DNA of 64,000 bases from contig NZ_WMID02000018.1 in assembly GCF_009711165.2 (NCBI RefSeq), positions 1 to 64,000 of the forward strand, read 5' to 3'. Each line of letters opens with the position of its first letter. The first letter of the stretch is position 1. This DNA is from Flavobacterium sp. MC2016-06. GTDB taxonomy: Bacteria > Bacteroidota > Bacteroidia > Flavobacteriales > Flavobacteriaceae. The position numbers and the translations under genes are program-made. Below the pieces are notes generated by a model. That model ran no database searches. It was not told where the DNA came from and saw only the letters and a program-made list of their open reading frames with translations. This document shows positions 45,890 to 55,090 of this stretch, in pieces.

Positions 45890-46599
45890 CTGTAGAGGCA
45901 CACTGCAGTGCGTCTAACGTAATCTAGATAAAAAATCTGCTCAATCCGCTAAATCTGCATGCCAAAACTTTGTAGAGTTTCTTGCGAAGATTCTTCGTTC
46001 CTCAGAATGACAAGATTAGAAAAAATGTACATTGTTTTTTCCGCCACGAATTTCACAAATTTTCACTAATTAATTCGTGCTAATTTGTGCTAATTTGTGA
46101 AATTCGTGGCATAAATCTTTTATAATCCTATAATCTGTGGCAAAAGAAAAAAACAACACTTTTTATTTGATACTGTGATCCTGCAAGGTTTCCAAAACCT
46201 TGTAGGTTTCTATACTTTACAGTTATATTTTTTACTTTGACTAATCATACCTACAAGGTTTTGGAAACCTTGCAGGAAAAAAAACTGGATCTTTTTCGCC
46301 ACGAATTCTCACTAATTAATTTGTGCTAATTTGTGAAATTCGTGGCGTAAATCTTTTATAATCCTGTAATCTGTGGCAAAAGAAAAAACAGCACTTTTTA
46401 TTTGATACTGTGATCCTGCAAGGTTTCCAAAACCTTGTAGGTTTCTATACTTTGCAGTTATATTTTTTACTTTTATTAATCATACCTACAAGGTTTTGGA
46501 AACCTTGCAGGAAAAAAACTGGGTCTTTTTCGCCACGAATTGCACTAATTAGCACAAATTAATTAGTGGAAATTCGCGGAATTCGTGGCAAAAAAATAT
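45890..46599. repeat. Repeat-dense region with a tandem duplication of about 235 bp
   Basis: An inverted repeat GCCACGAATTTCACAAATT / AATTTGTGAAATTCGTGGC brackets parts at 46041-46112 and 46300-46345. CCTGCAAGGTTTCCAAAACC and its complement make hairpins at 46192-46276 and again at 46431-46511. The segment from about 46140 to 46375 recurs at 46375-46600, i.e. a tandem duplication. No ORF. Confidence 0.7.
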
Positions 46600-47823
46600 T
46601 TATTCTGAAGATTCCAACTGCAAAACAACATTCTGATAACGTTTACTCAACGAGAACAACTGCTCGACGAAAATCATAATAGCTAATGGAATAAAGAAGA
46701 AACCAGTTAGATTTTCTTCGTATAAAAAATAAAGCGCAATCATGTAGATTCGAGTATATTCGAGATAGTAAATCCATTTTCTTTGTTCTAATAAAGCACC
46801 GCAATTAATGAGTGTGATGATTATAATAGACAATACAAAACCTTTATCAAAAGCATTTAAGAAATCAAAATAATAGGTAAAAACAGTCAGCAGTAACGTT
46901 GAAATTCCTAATTGAATATAAAGATAATTCTTGAATCGAAGTCTTTGATTTGGATTGGCTTTATCCTGCAGAAAACGTCTTTCTAATATCGGACGAATGT
47001 CTTGATCCATGTGCGCTGGACTTCCAAAAACAGCTTTCCACTTTTCTTTAAAACCTTTTGAACGTCTCATTAACTCGTATATTTCAAAGTAATAATGAAA
47101 ATGCTGCCACAAGAAACTGTAGCTTTTCAGCGGATGCGTTAATCCGTATTTTGGTTTTTCTTCTTCGGTCTGGAAAGTTCCAAAAAGACGATCCCAAAAG
47201 GTAAACATATCACCGTAATTTTTGTCGAGATATTTTTCGTCAGAAGCATGATGTATGCCATGTACAGAAGGCGTTACAAAAACATATTCGAGCCATTTTA
47301 TTTTTCCTATAAGCTGTGTATGCGTAAAAAATGAATACGCGCCGTGTACAATAAGCATCGTAATAACCATCGCGGGATGAAAGCCGATAAAAGGCAGAAC
47401 ACACCAAAATCCTGTTCTAACAATTGCCTGAAAAGTAGTAATTCTGGCTGCGGCGGTAAAATTAAACTCTTCGCTGTGATGATGTACAATATGCGCTGCC
47501 CAGAAAAAATTGACTTCATGTCCTAATCGATGGTACCAATACCATACAAAATCGGTGGCGAGAATTAGAGCAAACCATATTAAAGGATTTCTGGGAATAT
47601 CAAAAAGTCGATAATCATCGTAAATCAAATAATACAATTGATAAAAACTTGCTGCAATAAACAAATTAATTAACCGCTCTGCAATACCAATGCTTATGTT
47701 GGAAACGGAGCTTTCGTAATTAAAAATCTCTGGTTTTTTTCTTCGCTGTGCGATCTTATATTCTATAAATAAAAAGAGAAAAAAAGCCGGCATTGCAAAG
47801 GCAAGAAAATTTATATTCTTCAT
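46600..47823 (-). CDS. Fatty acid hydroxylase / sterol desaturase family membrane enzyme
   Basis: 407 residues with several membrane helices and the di-iron His motifs: WYWYHRLGHEVNFFWAAHIVHHHSEEFN (HxxxH and HxxHH), HGAYSFFTH, and VHGIHHASDEKYLDKNYG. The wider family includes alkylglycerol monooxygenase, carotenoid and sterol hydroxylases; which lipid is oxidised here is not shown. A C-terminal part of three extra helices (about 300-390) resembles the alkylglycerol monooxygenase type. Monocistronic. Confidence 0.88.
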   Translation of the reverse strand: MKNINFLAFAMPAFFLFLFIEYKIAQRRKKPEIFNYESSVSNISIGIAERLINLFIAASFYQLYYLIYDDYRLFDIPRNPLIWFALILATDFVWYWYHRLGHEVNFFWAAHIVHHHSEEFNFTAAARITTFQAIVRTGFWCVLPFIGFHPAMVITMLIVHGAYSFFTHTQLIGKIKWLEYVFVTPSVHGIHHASDEKYLDKNYGDMFTFWDRLFGTFQTEEEKPKYGLTHPLKSYSFLWQHFHYYFEIYELMRRSKGFKEKWKAVFGSPAHMDQDIRPILERRFLQDKANPNQRLRFKNYLYIQLGISTLLLTVFTYYFDFLNAFDKGFVLSIIIITLINCGALLEQRKWIYYLEYTRIYMIALYFLYEENLTGFFFIPLAIMIFVEQLFSLSKRYQNVVLQLESSE

Positions 47824-47972
47824 CTTTAAAAACTACTTTATTATTCTTAAAAAATTAATTTTCAATTCAATACACTTTTAAACGAAAAAGATATTTCCAT
47901 CAACCATTACCGTTTATCAACAAAACAGAAACAATCAATGAAAATGATCTTAATCTTAATTAGAGCCAATTT

Positions 47973-49259
47973 CTAGTTCTGTTTGTATTTTGGACTGTCT
48001 GCTGCTACTTCTTTTACAGACTGCGTCTCGGCTACTTTTTTTAAGGCTATAATATAAGCAGCAATGCGCGGCGTTACATTGTGTTTTGCTGCAACTCTAA
48101 AAACAGTATCAAAACCTTTTTCTAAAATATCCTCCAAACGGGTATTAATTTGGTGAATTCTCCAGGACTCCAAAAGTGAATTTTGAAGCCACTCAAAATA
48201 AGAAACGGTAACGCCTCCAGCATTGGCTAAAATATCAGGAACAACTAATATGTTTTTTTCGTGTAAGATGGTATCGGCATCAGAAGAAACTGGACCATTT
48301 GCGCCTTCAACTATAATTTTTGCTTTTATATCGCCTGCATTATTCTTTGTAATTACATCTTCTTTTGCAGCAGGAATCAATACATCAACCTCTAAAAGCA
48401 ATAAGTCTTCATGTTTTATAGCTACTGAATTTGGATATCCTTTTATCGATTTATTATTTAGATTATAATACAAAATCAATTCTGGAATATTAAGTCCGTT
48501 TGGGTTATAAAAAGCTTCAAAAACATCACTTACAGCAACTATTTTTACTCCTTTTTCGAATAAAAATAAAGCCGAATGCAATCCTACATTTCCAAATCCT
48601 TGAATTGCTGCAGTAGCTCTTGCTGGTCTTAATTTTAATTTTTGAAGTGCCAGAAGACTGATAATACTCACGCCTCTTCCGGTAGCTTCTACTCTTCCTA
48701 AAGACCCTCCAGAATGCAGGTGTTTTCCTGTAACTACTGCTGGGCTTACTTTGCCATGAACTATTGAAAATTCATCCATCAGCCAGCCCATTTCGTCTGG
48801 ACCAGTTCCCATGTCTGGCGCAGGAACATCTTTGTCTGGACCAAAAATATCTGATAATGCTTTGGTATAAGCTCTGGTTATTTTTTCTAATTCTGCTTTA
48901 GAATGTTTTCTAGGATCGCAGATAATCCCGCCTTTTGCGCCTCCAAACGGAATTCCGGTTACGGCAGATTTCCAAGTCATCCAAGCAGCTAATGCTTTTA
49001 CTTCATCTAAGTTTACGCCTGTATCGTAACGAATACCACCTTTTGACGGCCCTAATGCTGTATTGTGAATGACACGATAACCTTCAAAGTTTTGCACGAT
49101 GCCGTTGTCTAAGGTAATTGAAAAATTAACTACAATTTGTTTTTCGGGTCTTTGCAGTTTCTGTCTTATAGATTCGTCTAATTTTAGAATATCTGCAGCT
49201 ATATTAAATCGATCAATCATGGATTGAAAGGGGTTCTGTTTAATTATTTCTGAACTCAT
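47973..49259 (-). CDS. Glutamate dehydrogenase (Glu/Leu/Phe/Val dehydrogenase family)
   Basis: 428 residues, a usual length for hexameric GDH. KGGIRYDTGVNLDEVKALAAWMTWKSAVTGIPFGGAKGGI holds the substrate-binding Lys residues; APDMGTGPDEMGWLMDE the catalytic Asp; and IQGFGNVGLHSALFLFEKG the Rossmann dinucleotide motif followed by VAVSD. It interconverts glutamate and 2-oxoglutarate plus ammonia. The upstream 450 bp contains two short Cys-rich leader ORFs and an attenuator-like hairpin. Confidence 0.94.
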   Translation of the reverse strand: MSSEIIKQNPFQSMIDRFNIAADILKLDESIRQKLQRPEKQIVVNFSITLDNGIVQNFEGYRVIHNTALGPSKGGIRYDTGVNLDEVKALAAWMTWKSAVTGIPFGGAKGGIICDPRKHSKAELEKITRAYTKALSDIFGPDKDVPAPDMGTGPDEMGWLMDEFSIVHGKVSPAVVTGKHLHSGGSLGRVEATGRGVSIISLLALQKLKLRPARATAAIQGFGNVGLHSALFLFEKGVKIVAVSDVFEAFYNPNGLNIPELILYYNLNNKSIKGYPNSVAIKHEDLLLLEVDVLIPAAKEDVITKNNAGDIKAKIIVEGANGPVSSDADTILHEKNILVVPDILANAGGVTVSYFEWLQNSLLESWRIHQINTRLEDILEKGFDTVFRVAAKHNVTPRIAAYIIALKKVAETQSVKEVAADSPKYKQN

Positions 49260-49328
49260 TTTATATGTTTTTTTTTTAAGGTTTGGGTTATTTAATTTTT
49301 AAAATCGCACAGTGCGTATGGTATCTTT

Positions 49329-49382
49329 TTAAGTATCGAAACGCATTCGACATGGTATCTTTATCAGACAACATCGCATCAT
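49329..49382 (-). CDS. Possible leader peptide 2 (17 residues, Cys-rich)
   Basis: Minus strand MMRCCLIKIPCRMRFDT then stop, 69 bp upstream of the dehydrogenase start. Three Cys and three Arg in 17 residues is unusual. It overlaps direct repeats AAAGATACCAT (two copies) and ends before a CGCAC-A-GTGCG palindrome at 49306-49316. Could be a regulatory leader or chance. Confidence 0.35.
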   Translation of the reverse strand: MMRCCLIKIPCRMRFDT

Positions 49383-49429
49383 AATATTTGTATTCCTATT
49401 CGATCTCATTTTTCATTTTTTAAATGGTT

Positions 49430-49472
49430 AAAAAAAAAGCCTTTCATGGTGCAATGAAAGGCTAAAAAAAAA
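49430..49472 (-). terminator. Attenuator-like hairpin upstream of the dehydrogenase
   Basis: AGCCTTTCAT and ATGAAAGGCT (10-bp stem, 6-nt loop) followed on the minus strand by ten T. It lies between the short ORF at 49496-49585 and the dehydrogenase start at 49259, so minus-strand transcripts would have to read through it. Confidence 0.7.
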
Positions 49473-49495
49473 ATAACTAACAAGTACTTTCTCTA

Positions 49496-49585
49496 TTAAC
49501 GCCATTTCAAAACGCAGTTTATCATGCAGCACATCGCAAGGCTGCAATTAAAAGACGTCATTATATTTTGGCTATAGTTTTTCAT
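49496..49585 (-). CDS. Possible leader peptide 1 (29 residues, Cys-rich)
   Basis: Minus strand MKNYSQNIMTSFNCSLAMCC then MINCVLKWR and stop, with four Cys and four Met. A strong terminator hairpin follows 24 bp after its stop. A short Cys/Met-rich ORF followed by a terminator is the layout of amino-acid or ribosome-stalling attenuators. No database check possible here; confidence rests on layout. Confidence 0.45.
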   Translation of the reverse strand: MKNYSQNIMTSFNCSLAMCCMINCVLKWR

Positions 49586-49709
49586 TGTTGAAGCAAATTT
49601 ATAAATAATATTTATAAATTCTATAGAATTAGTAGAGTTTATTTTTACAATTTAAAGACTTAACACAAAACAAACTGTAAATTAAGCTTTTAAGGGTGTA
49701 AAAAAAATA

Positions 49710-50564
49710 CTATAATTGTGAGTAAACTATAAAAATAATAGCTATTAAGGCCAAAAATAGACCTAGAATATTAATTTTAGATAGTTTTTCTTTGAAGAAA
49801 AAGAGTCCAACTAGACTTCCTAGAATAATAACTCCCATATTCATTCCAGCAAAAACAGTTGATGGATTTTCTGCAAATGCTTTATGTGCTTTTAAATAAA
49901 ATAAAATATTTCCAAAATTAAAAATCCCGACTAAAGCACCGAAAAGAATGTTTTTAGGTTCGAATTTTACTTTTTTAACGGCAATTTCATACACTGTAAA
50001 TAGTATCGCAAAAACCAATGAAATTGTAAAAACGACAAATAAAGAAGTAGTATAAGGTAATGTTGTAAATAAAGCAATCTGTTTAAACAGAATATCTATT
50101 ATCCCAAAACCAAGTAAAACAACTGCTGGATAAATCCATTTGTTCTCTTTGTTTTCAGATTGTTTTTTTAGAATTAATAATAAGGCTGAAAATCCAATTA
50201 TCAGTCCAATTACTTTATAAGTATTAAATTCTTCTTTAAATATAAACCAAGCTGCTAAAATTGGTATAAATAAAGACAAACGTTGTGCCGCGTCTGTTTT
50301 TACAATTCCGGTATGTTGGATAGAAGCTACAAGAAACAGGAAAACTACGGGCAGTAAGATTCCAACTGAAAAATAAATATTCCAAGGTGATGCTGCATTT
50401 ACCTCCGTTAAATCTGGACTAAATGTTAAATAGCATAACAGTAACGCAAAAACATAATTGAAGGCTACTATTTGACTTGGATTGGCATTATAACGACGCG
50501 TGATTTTAAAAATTACACCAACGGTTACACTGCAAAGTATACTTAAAATAAGAAATAACATAGT
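49710..50564 (-). CDS. EamA-family (DMT) transporter
   Basis: About 284 residues from the ATG at 50564 (MLFLILSILCSVTVG; the frame is open 6 codons further). Ten membrane helices in two EamA repeats, e.g. LSLFIPILAAWFIFKEEFNTYKVIGLIIGFSALLLIL and the second copy VIILGSLVGLFFFKEKLSKINILGLFLALIAIIFIVYS. Drug/metabolite superfamily exporter; substrate unknown. 59 bp downstream of the oxygenase gene on the same strand. Confidence 0.88.
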   Translation of the reverse strand, partial: TMLFLILSILCSVTVGVIFKITRRYNANPSQIVAFNYVFALLLCYLTFSPDLTEVNAASPWNIYFSVGILLPVVFLFLVASIQHTGIVKTDAAQRLSLFIPILAAWFIFKEEFNTYKVIGLIIGFSALLLILKKQSENKENKWIYPAVVLLGFGIIDILFKQIALFTTLPYTTSLFVVFTISLVFAILFTVYEIAVKKVKFEPKNILFGALVGIFNFGNILFYLKAHKAFAENPSTVFAGMNMGVIILGSLVGLFFFKEKLSKINILGLFLALIAIIFIVYSQL

Positions 50565-50623
50565 ATTAAATTTTGAATGCAAAAATAGGGTTTATCTATT
50601 TTATAATTTCAAAAAAAGAAACA

Positions 50624-51217
50624 TTAATCACTCTTAAGCCAACCTGTAATACTCATTCTGGTGTTTTGAGTTACTAAAACTTCATGAACTAATTCATCAC
50701 TTCTAAAAAAAACAGTTTTGCCTTGTGTCGGCGAAATTTTCTGATCGTTATTTAACTGATGTATTAGCAATTCGCCTCCATCGGCTTCCTGCCAATTACT
50801 GTTGAGATAACTGATCATAGAATATTTACGACTCGGATTATTTTTAAACTGATCTAAATGTTTTAGATAAAAATTTCCTTTTTCGTATAAGGCATAATGA
50901 AATTCGTAACCTGTAATTCCGGCATAACAACTTTCATTTAAGTACACTATGAAAGCATCAATTTTATCGAAAAATTCATTTTCAAAAACATTGTTATGTT
51001 TTTTATCCAGCCAATAAATAGAGTCGCTTCGGATCGCGCCATCGTAAGACTGTTTCTCAGAATTTCCAATTCCTGCGGCTAACAATAAATTTTTCTGATT
51101 TAGATCTAGTAAATTTTGTTTTAGATGATTGGCTAATTCTGGGCTTAAAAAATGTTCGGCGATACCCACTTTATTCTCGATGTACGAAGCAATTAAATCT
51201 TCAAAACTATCTTCCAT
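50624..51217 (-). CDS. 2-oxoglutarate/Fe(II)-dependent oxygenase (prolyl 4-hydroxylase-like)
   Basis: About 197 residues from the ATG at 51217 (MEDSFEDLIASYIENKVG; the frame is open to 51250). Jelly-roll dioxygenase fold: FYLKHLDQFKNN holds the HxD iron ligands, VFFRSDELVHEVL the distal His, and RMSITGWLKSD the 2OG-binding Arg. YSMISYLNSNWQEADGGELLIH is the usual strand between. It hydroxylates a protein or small-molecule substrate not identifiable here. Confidence 0.86.
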   Translation of the reverse strand: MEDSFEDLIASYIENKVGIAEHFLSPELANHLKQNLLDLNQKNLLLAAGIGNSEKQSYDGAIRSDSIYWLDKKHNNVFENEFFDKIDAFIVYLNESCYAGITGYEFHYALYEKGNFYLKHLDQFKNNPSRKYSMISYLNSNWQEADGGELLIHQLNNDQKISPTQGKTVFFRSDELVHEVLVTQNTRMSITGWLKSD

Positions 51218-51307
51218 TATATTTTTAGGAAAGACTGCAATTACAGCCAACGGAACAAGGTAGATGAATTTAAACTAGTAACGCCCTTATTTTCAGAATA
51301 AAAAAAA

Positions 51308-51342
51308 TAAACCCGACAGATTTTTGAAAACTGTCGGGCTTA
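51308..51342. terminator. Terminator between the MoxR and oxygenase genes
   Basis: CCCGACAG and CTGTCGGG pair around a T/A-rich loop; ends the MoxR-type transcript (minus strand) before the next promoter. Confidence 0.75.
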
Positions 51343-51365
51343 CTAGCATTTATTATTATAAAAAA

Positions 51366-52823
51366 TTAGAATTTACTAATATAACTTCCGTAAATGTCTC
51401 TAAACTGACTTCCTTGTGCGAAGCGGTCTTTGCTTAGTTTTTTGTATTCTACCAATCCCCATAAAACGAATTCTTTCATAAAATAAAGATCTTCTTTGGC
51501 TAACTGAGGCTGGTATTTTTTTAATAAAGTATTTAATGGTGTTACTTCATCTAAAATTTCTTGATAATCTGCATCTGAGGCATCGTCTAATAATTCAAAT
51601 CCACTTTCTGCAAAAAACCAATCTACAATATCAGAATAAGGCGTTTTCTCGTCTGGTTTTTCTAATTTTTCTATTTTAGGAAAAATCTCTGTAAACAATG
51701 TTCTAATAGCCGATCCTATAAGACTTTGCGCCACAGCATCTGCTCCCTCCTGCTCACCTTCGTAAACCAACTCTACTTTTCCTGTAATGGCTGGAATGAT
51801 TCCGATAAAATCAGACAAACGCAAAGCCGTTTTCTCTTTTCCAGCGATTAAAGCGCGGCGTTCTGCTGTACTAATTAGATTCTCAAAAGCTGTAATACTC
51901 ATTCTCGCACTTACACCACTTTTATTATCGATGTATTCGCTGTCGCGTGCTTCAAAGCTAATTTGCTCCAAAATATCTTTGGCTAAACTTGGCACATATA
52001 CAACATCACTTTGATTTTGATCTAATTTAGCCTCTTGCTCTGTAATCGTTCTAGCAATAGCAATTGTTTCAGGATAATGTGTTAAAATCTGAGAACCAAT
52101 TCTGTCTTTTAACGGTGTTACAATACTTCCTCTATTGGTATAATCTTCAGGATTTGCCGTAAATATAAACTGCATATCTAAAGGCATTCTTAATTTGAAT
52201 CCTCTGATTTGAATGTCGCCTTCTTGTAAAATATTGAATAAAGCAACTTGAATTCTAGCTTGTAAGTCTGGTAATTCGTTGATTACAAAAATACAGCGAT
52301 TGGCTCTCGGAATCATTCCGAAATGAATTACACGGTCGTCTGCGTACGATAATTTTAAATTAGCTGCTTTTATTGGGTCAACATCACCTATTAAATCGGC
52401 AACGGTAACATCTGGAGTCGCTAATTTCTCAAAGAAACGTTCGTCTCTATGTAACCACGAAATTGGGGTTTCATTGCCCTTTTCGGCAATAAGATCTTTT
52501 GCAAAACGAGAAATCGGATTTAACGGATCGTCATTAATCTCAGAACCTGTTACAAACGGAATGTATTCGTCTAACAATTCGACCATTTTACGTGCCAAAC
52601 GTGTTTTTGCCTGCCCGCGAAGTCCAAGTAAGTTGATGTTGTGTCGAGATAAAATAGCGCGTTCTAATTCTGGGATTACAGTATTTTCAAAACCGTGAAC
52701 GCCTTCAAAAACAGGTTTTCCTGTTTTTATTTTCTCTCGCAGGTTTTCTCTCAATTCGTCTTTGATAGACTTGGTTTTATATCCCGACGCTTTTAATTGA
52801 CCTAATGTATTTATGTTTTTCAT
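51366..52823 (-). CDS. MoxR / Mg-chelatase ChlI-like AAA+ ATPase
   Basis: 485 residues. Nucleotide site LLGLRGQAKTRLARKMVELL (a Walker A variant with GQAKT), Walker B CIFVINELPDL, sensor 1 FTANPEDYTNRGS, and an Arg finger region RIGSQILTHYP. The C-terminal half is helical. It acts with the VWA protein encoded just upstream (52964-54082); by analogy with ChlI/ChlD and MoxR/VWA pairs they form a chaperone-like machine that remodels or loads a metal into a target. The target is not shown. Confidence 0.88.
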   Translation of the reverse strand: MKNINTLGQLKASGYKTKSIKDELRENLREKIKTGKPVFEGVHGFENTVIPELERAILSRHNINLLGLRGQAKTRLARKMVELLDEYIPFVTGSEINDDPLNPISRFAKDLIAEKGNETPISWLHRDERFFEKLATPDVTVADLIGDVDPIKAANLKLSYADDRVIHFGMIPRANRCIFVINELPDLQARIQVALFNILQEGDIQIRGFKLRMPLDMQFIFTANPEDYTNRGSIVTPLKDRIGSQILTHYPETIAIARTITEQEAKLDQNQSDVVYVPSLAKDILEQISFEARDSEYIDNKSGVSARMSITAFENLISTAERRALIAGKEKTALRLSDFIGIIPAITGKVELVYEGEQEGADAVAQSLIGSAIRTLFTEIFPKIEKLEKPDEKTPYSDIVDWFFAESGFELLDDASDADYQEILDEVTPLNTLLKKYQPQLAKEDLYFMKEFVLWGLVEYKKLSKDRFAQGSQFRDIYGSYISKF

Positions 52824-52963
52824 ATTATATTTAAAAATTGAAAGATTGAAGAATTTAAAGATTACAATCTTTAATTAGTATTTTTTTATTTTAACAACGT
52901 AGATTTCATGATTTAAATTGTGTTAGACGCACTGCTGTGAGCCTCTACGGAAAATCTTTGAAC

Positions 52964-54082
52964 CTATTTTATTCGTTTTTTTCTATTCGTCTCATAATCT
53001 TCAAAAATCATTTCGCCAAGACCTTTTAGTCCAGTATAAAACGCTTTTCCCTGATTGGCTTCGGTAAAATGATTGACAAAACGCTGTAAATATGGATCGT
53101 TTGCAATCATAAAAGTTGTTATCGGAATGTGTAATTTTCTAGCCTGCTGTGCTTGTGTATAACATTTATCTACGATATATTCGTCCAGACCGTTGCTATT
53201 CATATAGTATGAGCCGTCACGTTCGCGAACGCAGCTTGGCTTTCCGTCGGTAATCATAAATATTTGTTTGTTGGTATTTCGTTTTCTACGTAAAATATCC
53301 ATTGCCAATTGTAAACCAGCAACAGTATTAGTGTGATACGGACCAACTTGTAAATACGGTAAATCTTTTATCGGAATTGTCCAAGCATCATTACCAAAAA
53401 CCAAAATATCGAGTGTGTCTTTTGGGTAACGCGTTGTAATTAATTCGGCCAGCGCCATTGCAACTTTTTTGGCAGGCGTAATTCTATCTTCGCCATACAA
53501 AATCATACTGTGGCTTATGTCGATCATTAAAACTGTACTCATTTGAGCTTTGTACTGCGTTTCTTCAACAACTAAATCATTTTCGGTTAGCATAAAACTT
53601 TCTACACCGTTGTTGATTTGTGCATTTCGCAAACTTTCGGTCAAAGAGATTCTTTCTAAACCATCTCCAAAGTTAAATTCACGAAATTCGCCAGTATGTT
53701 CATCGCCATTTCCGGCATGTTTGGTTTTGTGGTTTCCGTTTCCAGATCGCTTCAAATTTCCAAAAATCTGATCTAAAGCCTGCTGTCTAATCGCGCGTTC
53801 TGTTTTAGCAGTAATGCCAAAACCAGGCGTTCCATCTTCTTTGGCTTCGTCTTTTATGTAACCTTTCTTTTTTAAATCTTCGATAAAATCATCGATTGTG
53901 TAGTTCTCGTCAGTAAGTTTATATTCTTTGTCTAACTCCCTAAGCCAGTCTATAGCTTCATCGAAATCGCCCGAAGTATGGGTGATAAGCTCCTTGAAAA
54001 TACCAAAAAGTTTTTCAAACGGAGACTGAAACGGGGCTTCGTACGTCTTAAAATAAAAACCTTTTTTAAAGTCATTTTTCAT
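52964..54082 (-). CDS. VWA-domain protein, partner of the MoxR ATPase
   Basis: 372 residues. An N-terminal helical part with a charged, Gly-rich linker (KRSGNGNHKTKHAGNGDEHTG), then a von Willebrand A domain from about 175: MSTVLMIDISHSMILYGEDRITPAK has the MIDAS DxSxS, followed by LDILVFGNDAW and IFMITDGKPSC. Located upstream of the AAA+ gene on the same strand with 140 bp between, the usual MoxR/VWA arrangement. Cytosolic. Confidence 0.87.
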   Translation of the reverse strand: MKNDFKKGFYFKTYEAPFQSPFEKLFGIFKELITHTSGDFDEAIDWLRELDKEYKLTDENYTIDDFIEDLKKKGYIKDEAKEDGTPGFGITAKTERAIRQQALDQIFGNLKRSGNGNHKTKHAGNGDEHTGEFREFNFGDGLERISLTESLRNAQINNGVESFMLTENDLVVEETQYKAQMSTVLMIDISHSMILYGEDRITPAKKVAMALAELITTRYPKDTLDILVFGNDAWTIPIKDLPYLQVGPYHTNTVAGLQLAMDILRRKRNTNKQIFMITDGKPSCVRERDGSYYMNSNGLDEYIVDKCYTQAQQARKLHIPITTFMIANDPYLQRFVNHFTEANQGKAFYTGLKGLGEMIFEDYETNRKKRIK

Positions 54083-54188
54083 AATTCTAAAATTACACTA
54101 TTTTAGAATTACGAAAAACGAATCGTTTATTAATTTTTAGTTAAAATATTCACTAAAAAAAGCACGAAATTACCCATAAATTTACAGA

Positions 54189-54569
54189 TTATTCAAACTT
54201 TCCGTCAACATAAAACCATGCATTATTTTCAAATTTAAAAGTTGAAAACTCGTAATGAATTTGCTGTTTTTTGTTTGAATCTAAAAAATAAGCTTTAAAC
54301 TCAACCGTAGTTTCGGTAAAACTTAGAATTTCTAATTGCTGCCATTTATTACTTTCTGCCCATTTTAGAATTTCAGCTTTTGAATAATATTTTCTTTCTG
54401 AAATATGGGTTGTTTCTAATAAATAATCGGCATTATGTGTGGCATACGCCGAATATCTTGAACGCATTAGAGCTAAAGCTGTTGGTGCTTTTTGATTGTT
54501 TTGAAGATATAATCCACAGCAGTTTTCAAACAGCAGACCGGCATCGCAAAAGCATTTTTTATTCTCCAT
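54189..54569 (-). CDS. YchJ-family protein with an SEC-C metal-binding motif
   Basis: 126 residues from the ATG at 54569 (MENKKCFCDAGLLFENCCG): the Cys pattern CxC..CC is a shortened SEC-C zinc-binding motif. The rest is an NTF2-like domain (LMRSRYSAYATHNADYLLETT; WQQLEILSFTETTVEFKAYFLD). Known family (UPF0225), role unknown. The start overlaps the stop of the upstream small gene by 11 bp, so the two are coupled. Confidence 0.87.
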   Translation of the reverse strand: MENKKCFCDAGLLFENCCGLYLQNNQKAPTALALMRSRYSAYATHNADYLLETTHISERKYYSKAEILKWAESNKWQQLEILSFTETTVEFKAYFLDSNKKQQIHYEFSTFKFENNAWFYVDGKFE

Positions 54570-54789
54570 CAACTTGCTCTTCTCCATTTATTTTTACATG
54601 AAGCTGATTTAATAAAACTTGATAACGGCTTATTTCTCTTAATTCTTCATCTTCTTCTGCATGATCAAGCATTTCGTCAAGAGTTTCGCTTACTTCTAGT
54701 AATTTATTATTGGCTTCTTTATCTTGTTTTGCAGCTATCAAATCAATAATTTCCTGCACACTTACTTTTAAATCTTCAAATTTACTCAT
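54559..54789 (-). CDS. Small acidic conserved protein, unknown
   Basis: 76 residues, almost one long helix (KFEDLKVSVQEIIDLIAAKQ ... LDEMLDHAEEDEELREISRY), rich in Glu and Asp. No family I recognise. Its 3' end overlaps the YchJ gene by 11 bp. Confidence 0.65.
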   Translation of the reverse strand: MSKFEDLKVSVQEIIDLIAAKQDKEANNKLLEVSETLDEMLDHAEEDEELREISRYQVLLNQLHVKINGEEQVDGE

Positions 54790-54940
54790 ATGTATTGTTG
54801 TTGTTTTTTGCCACGAATTTCACAAATTGGCACTAATTTATTTTATCTTTTATTGCCACAGATTAAAAGATTAAAAATGATTATTTTTAGCAGATCAATA
54901 AATCTGTGGTAATCTTTTTAATCTGTGGCAAAATAAAATT

Positions 54941-55090
54941 TTATTTATCTTCTTTTTTGTCTTCGTTGAATTTTTTGATAATCTCTTTTAGCTGTTCTTT
55001 TCTTGCAATCTCTGCCTGTTTTACTTTGTTTTGGGCTTTGTGCAATTTGTCATTGTGCTTTTTGATGTTCCTTTCGTTGTTGCGTCCCAT
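54941..55090 (-). CDS. Small basic protein, 49 residues, unknown
   Basis: MGRNNERNIKKHNDKLHKAQ then NKVKQAEIARKEQLKEIIKK and a charged end: a single, highly charged helix or coiled coil. Its ATG overlaps the stop of the upstream gene by one base (TAATG), a coupling signal that argues it is translated. No family recognised. Confidence 0.6.
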   Translation of the reverse strand: MGRNNERNIKKHNDKLHKAQNKVKQAEIARKEQLKEIIKKFNEDKKEDK

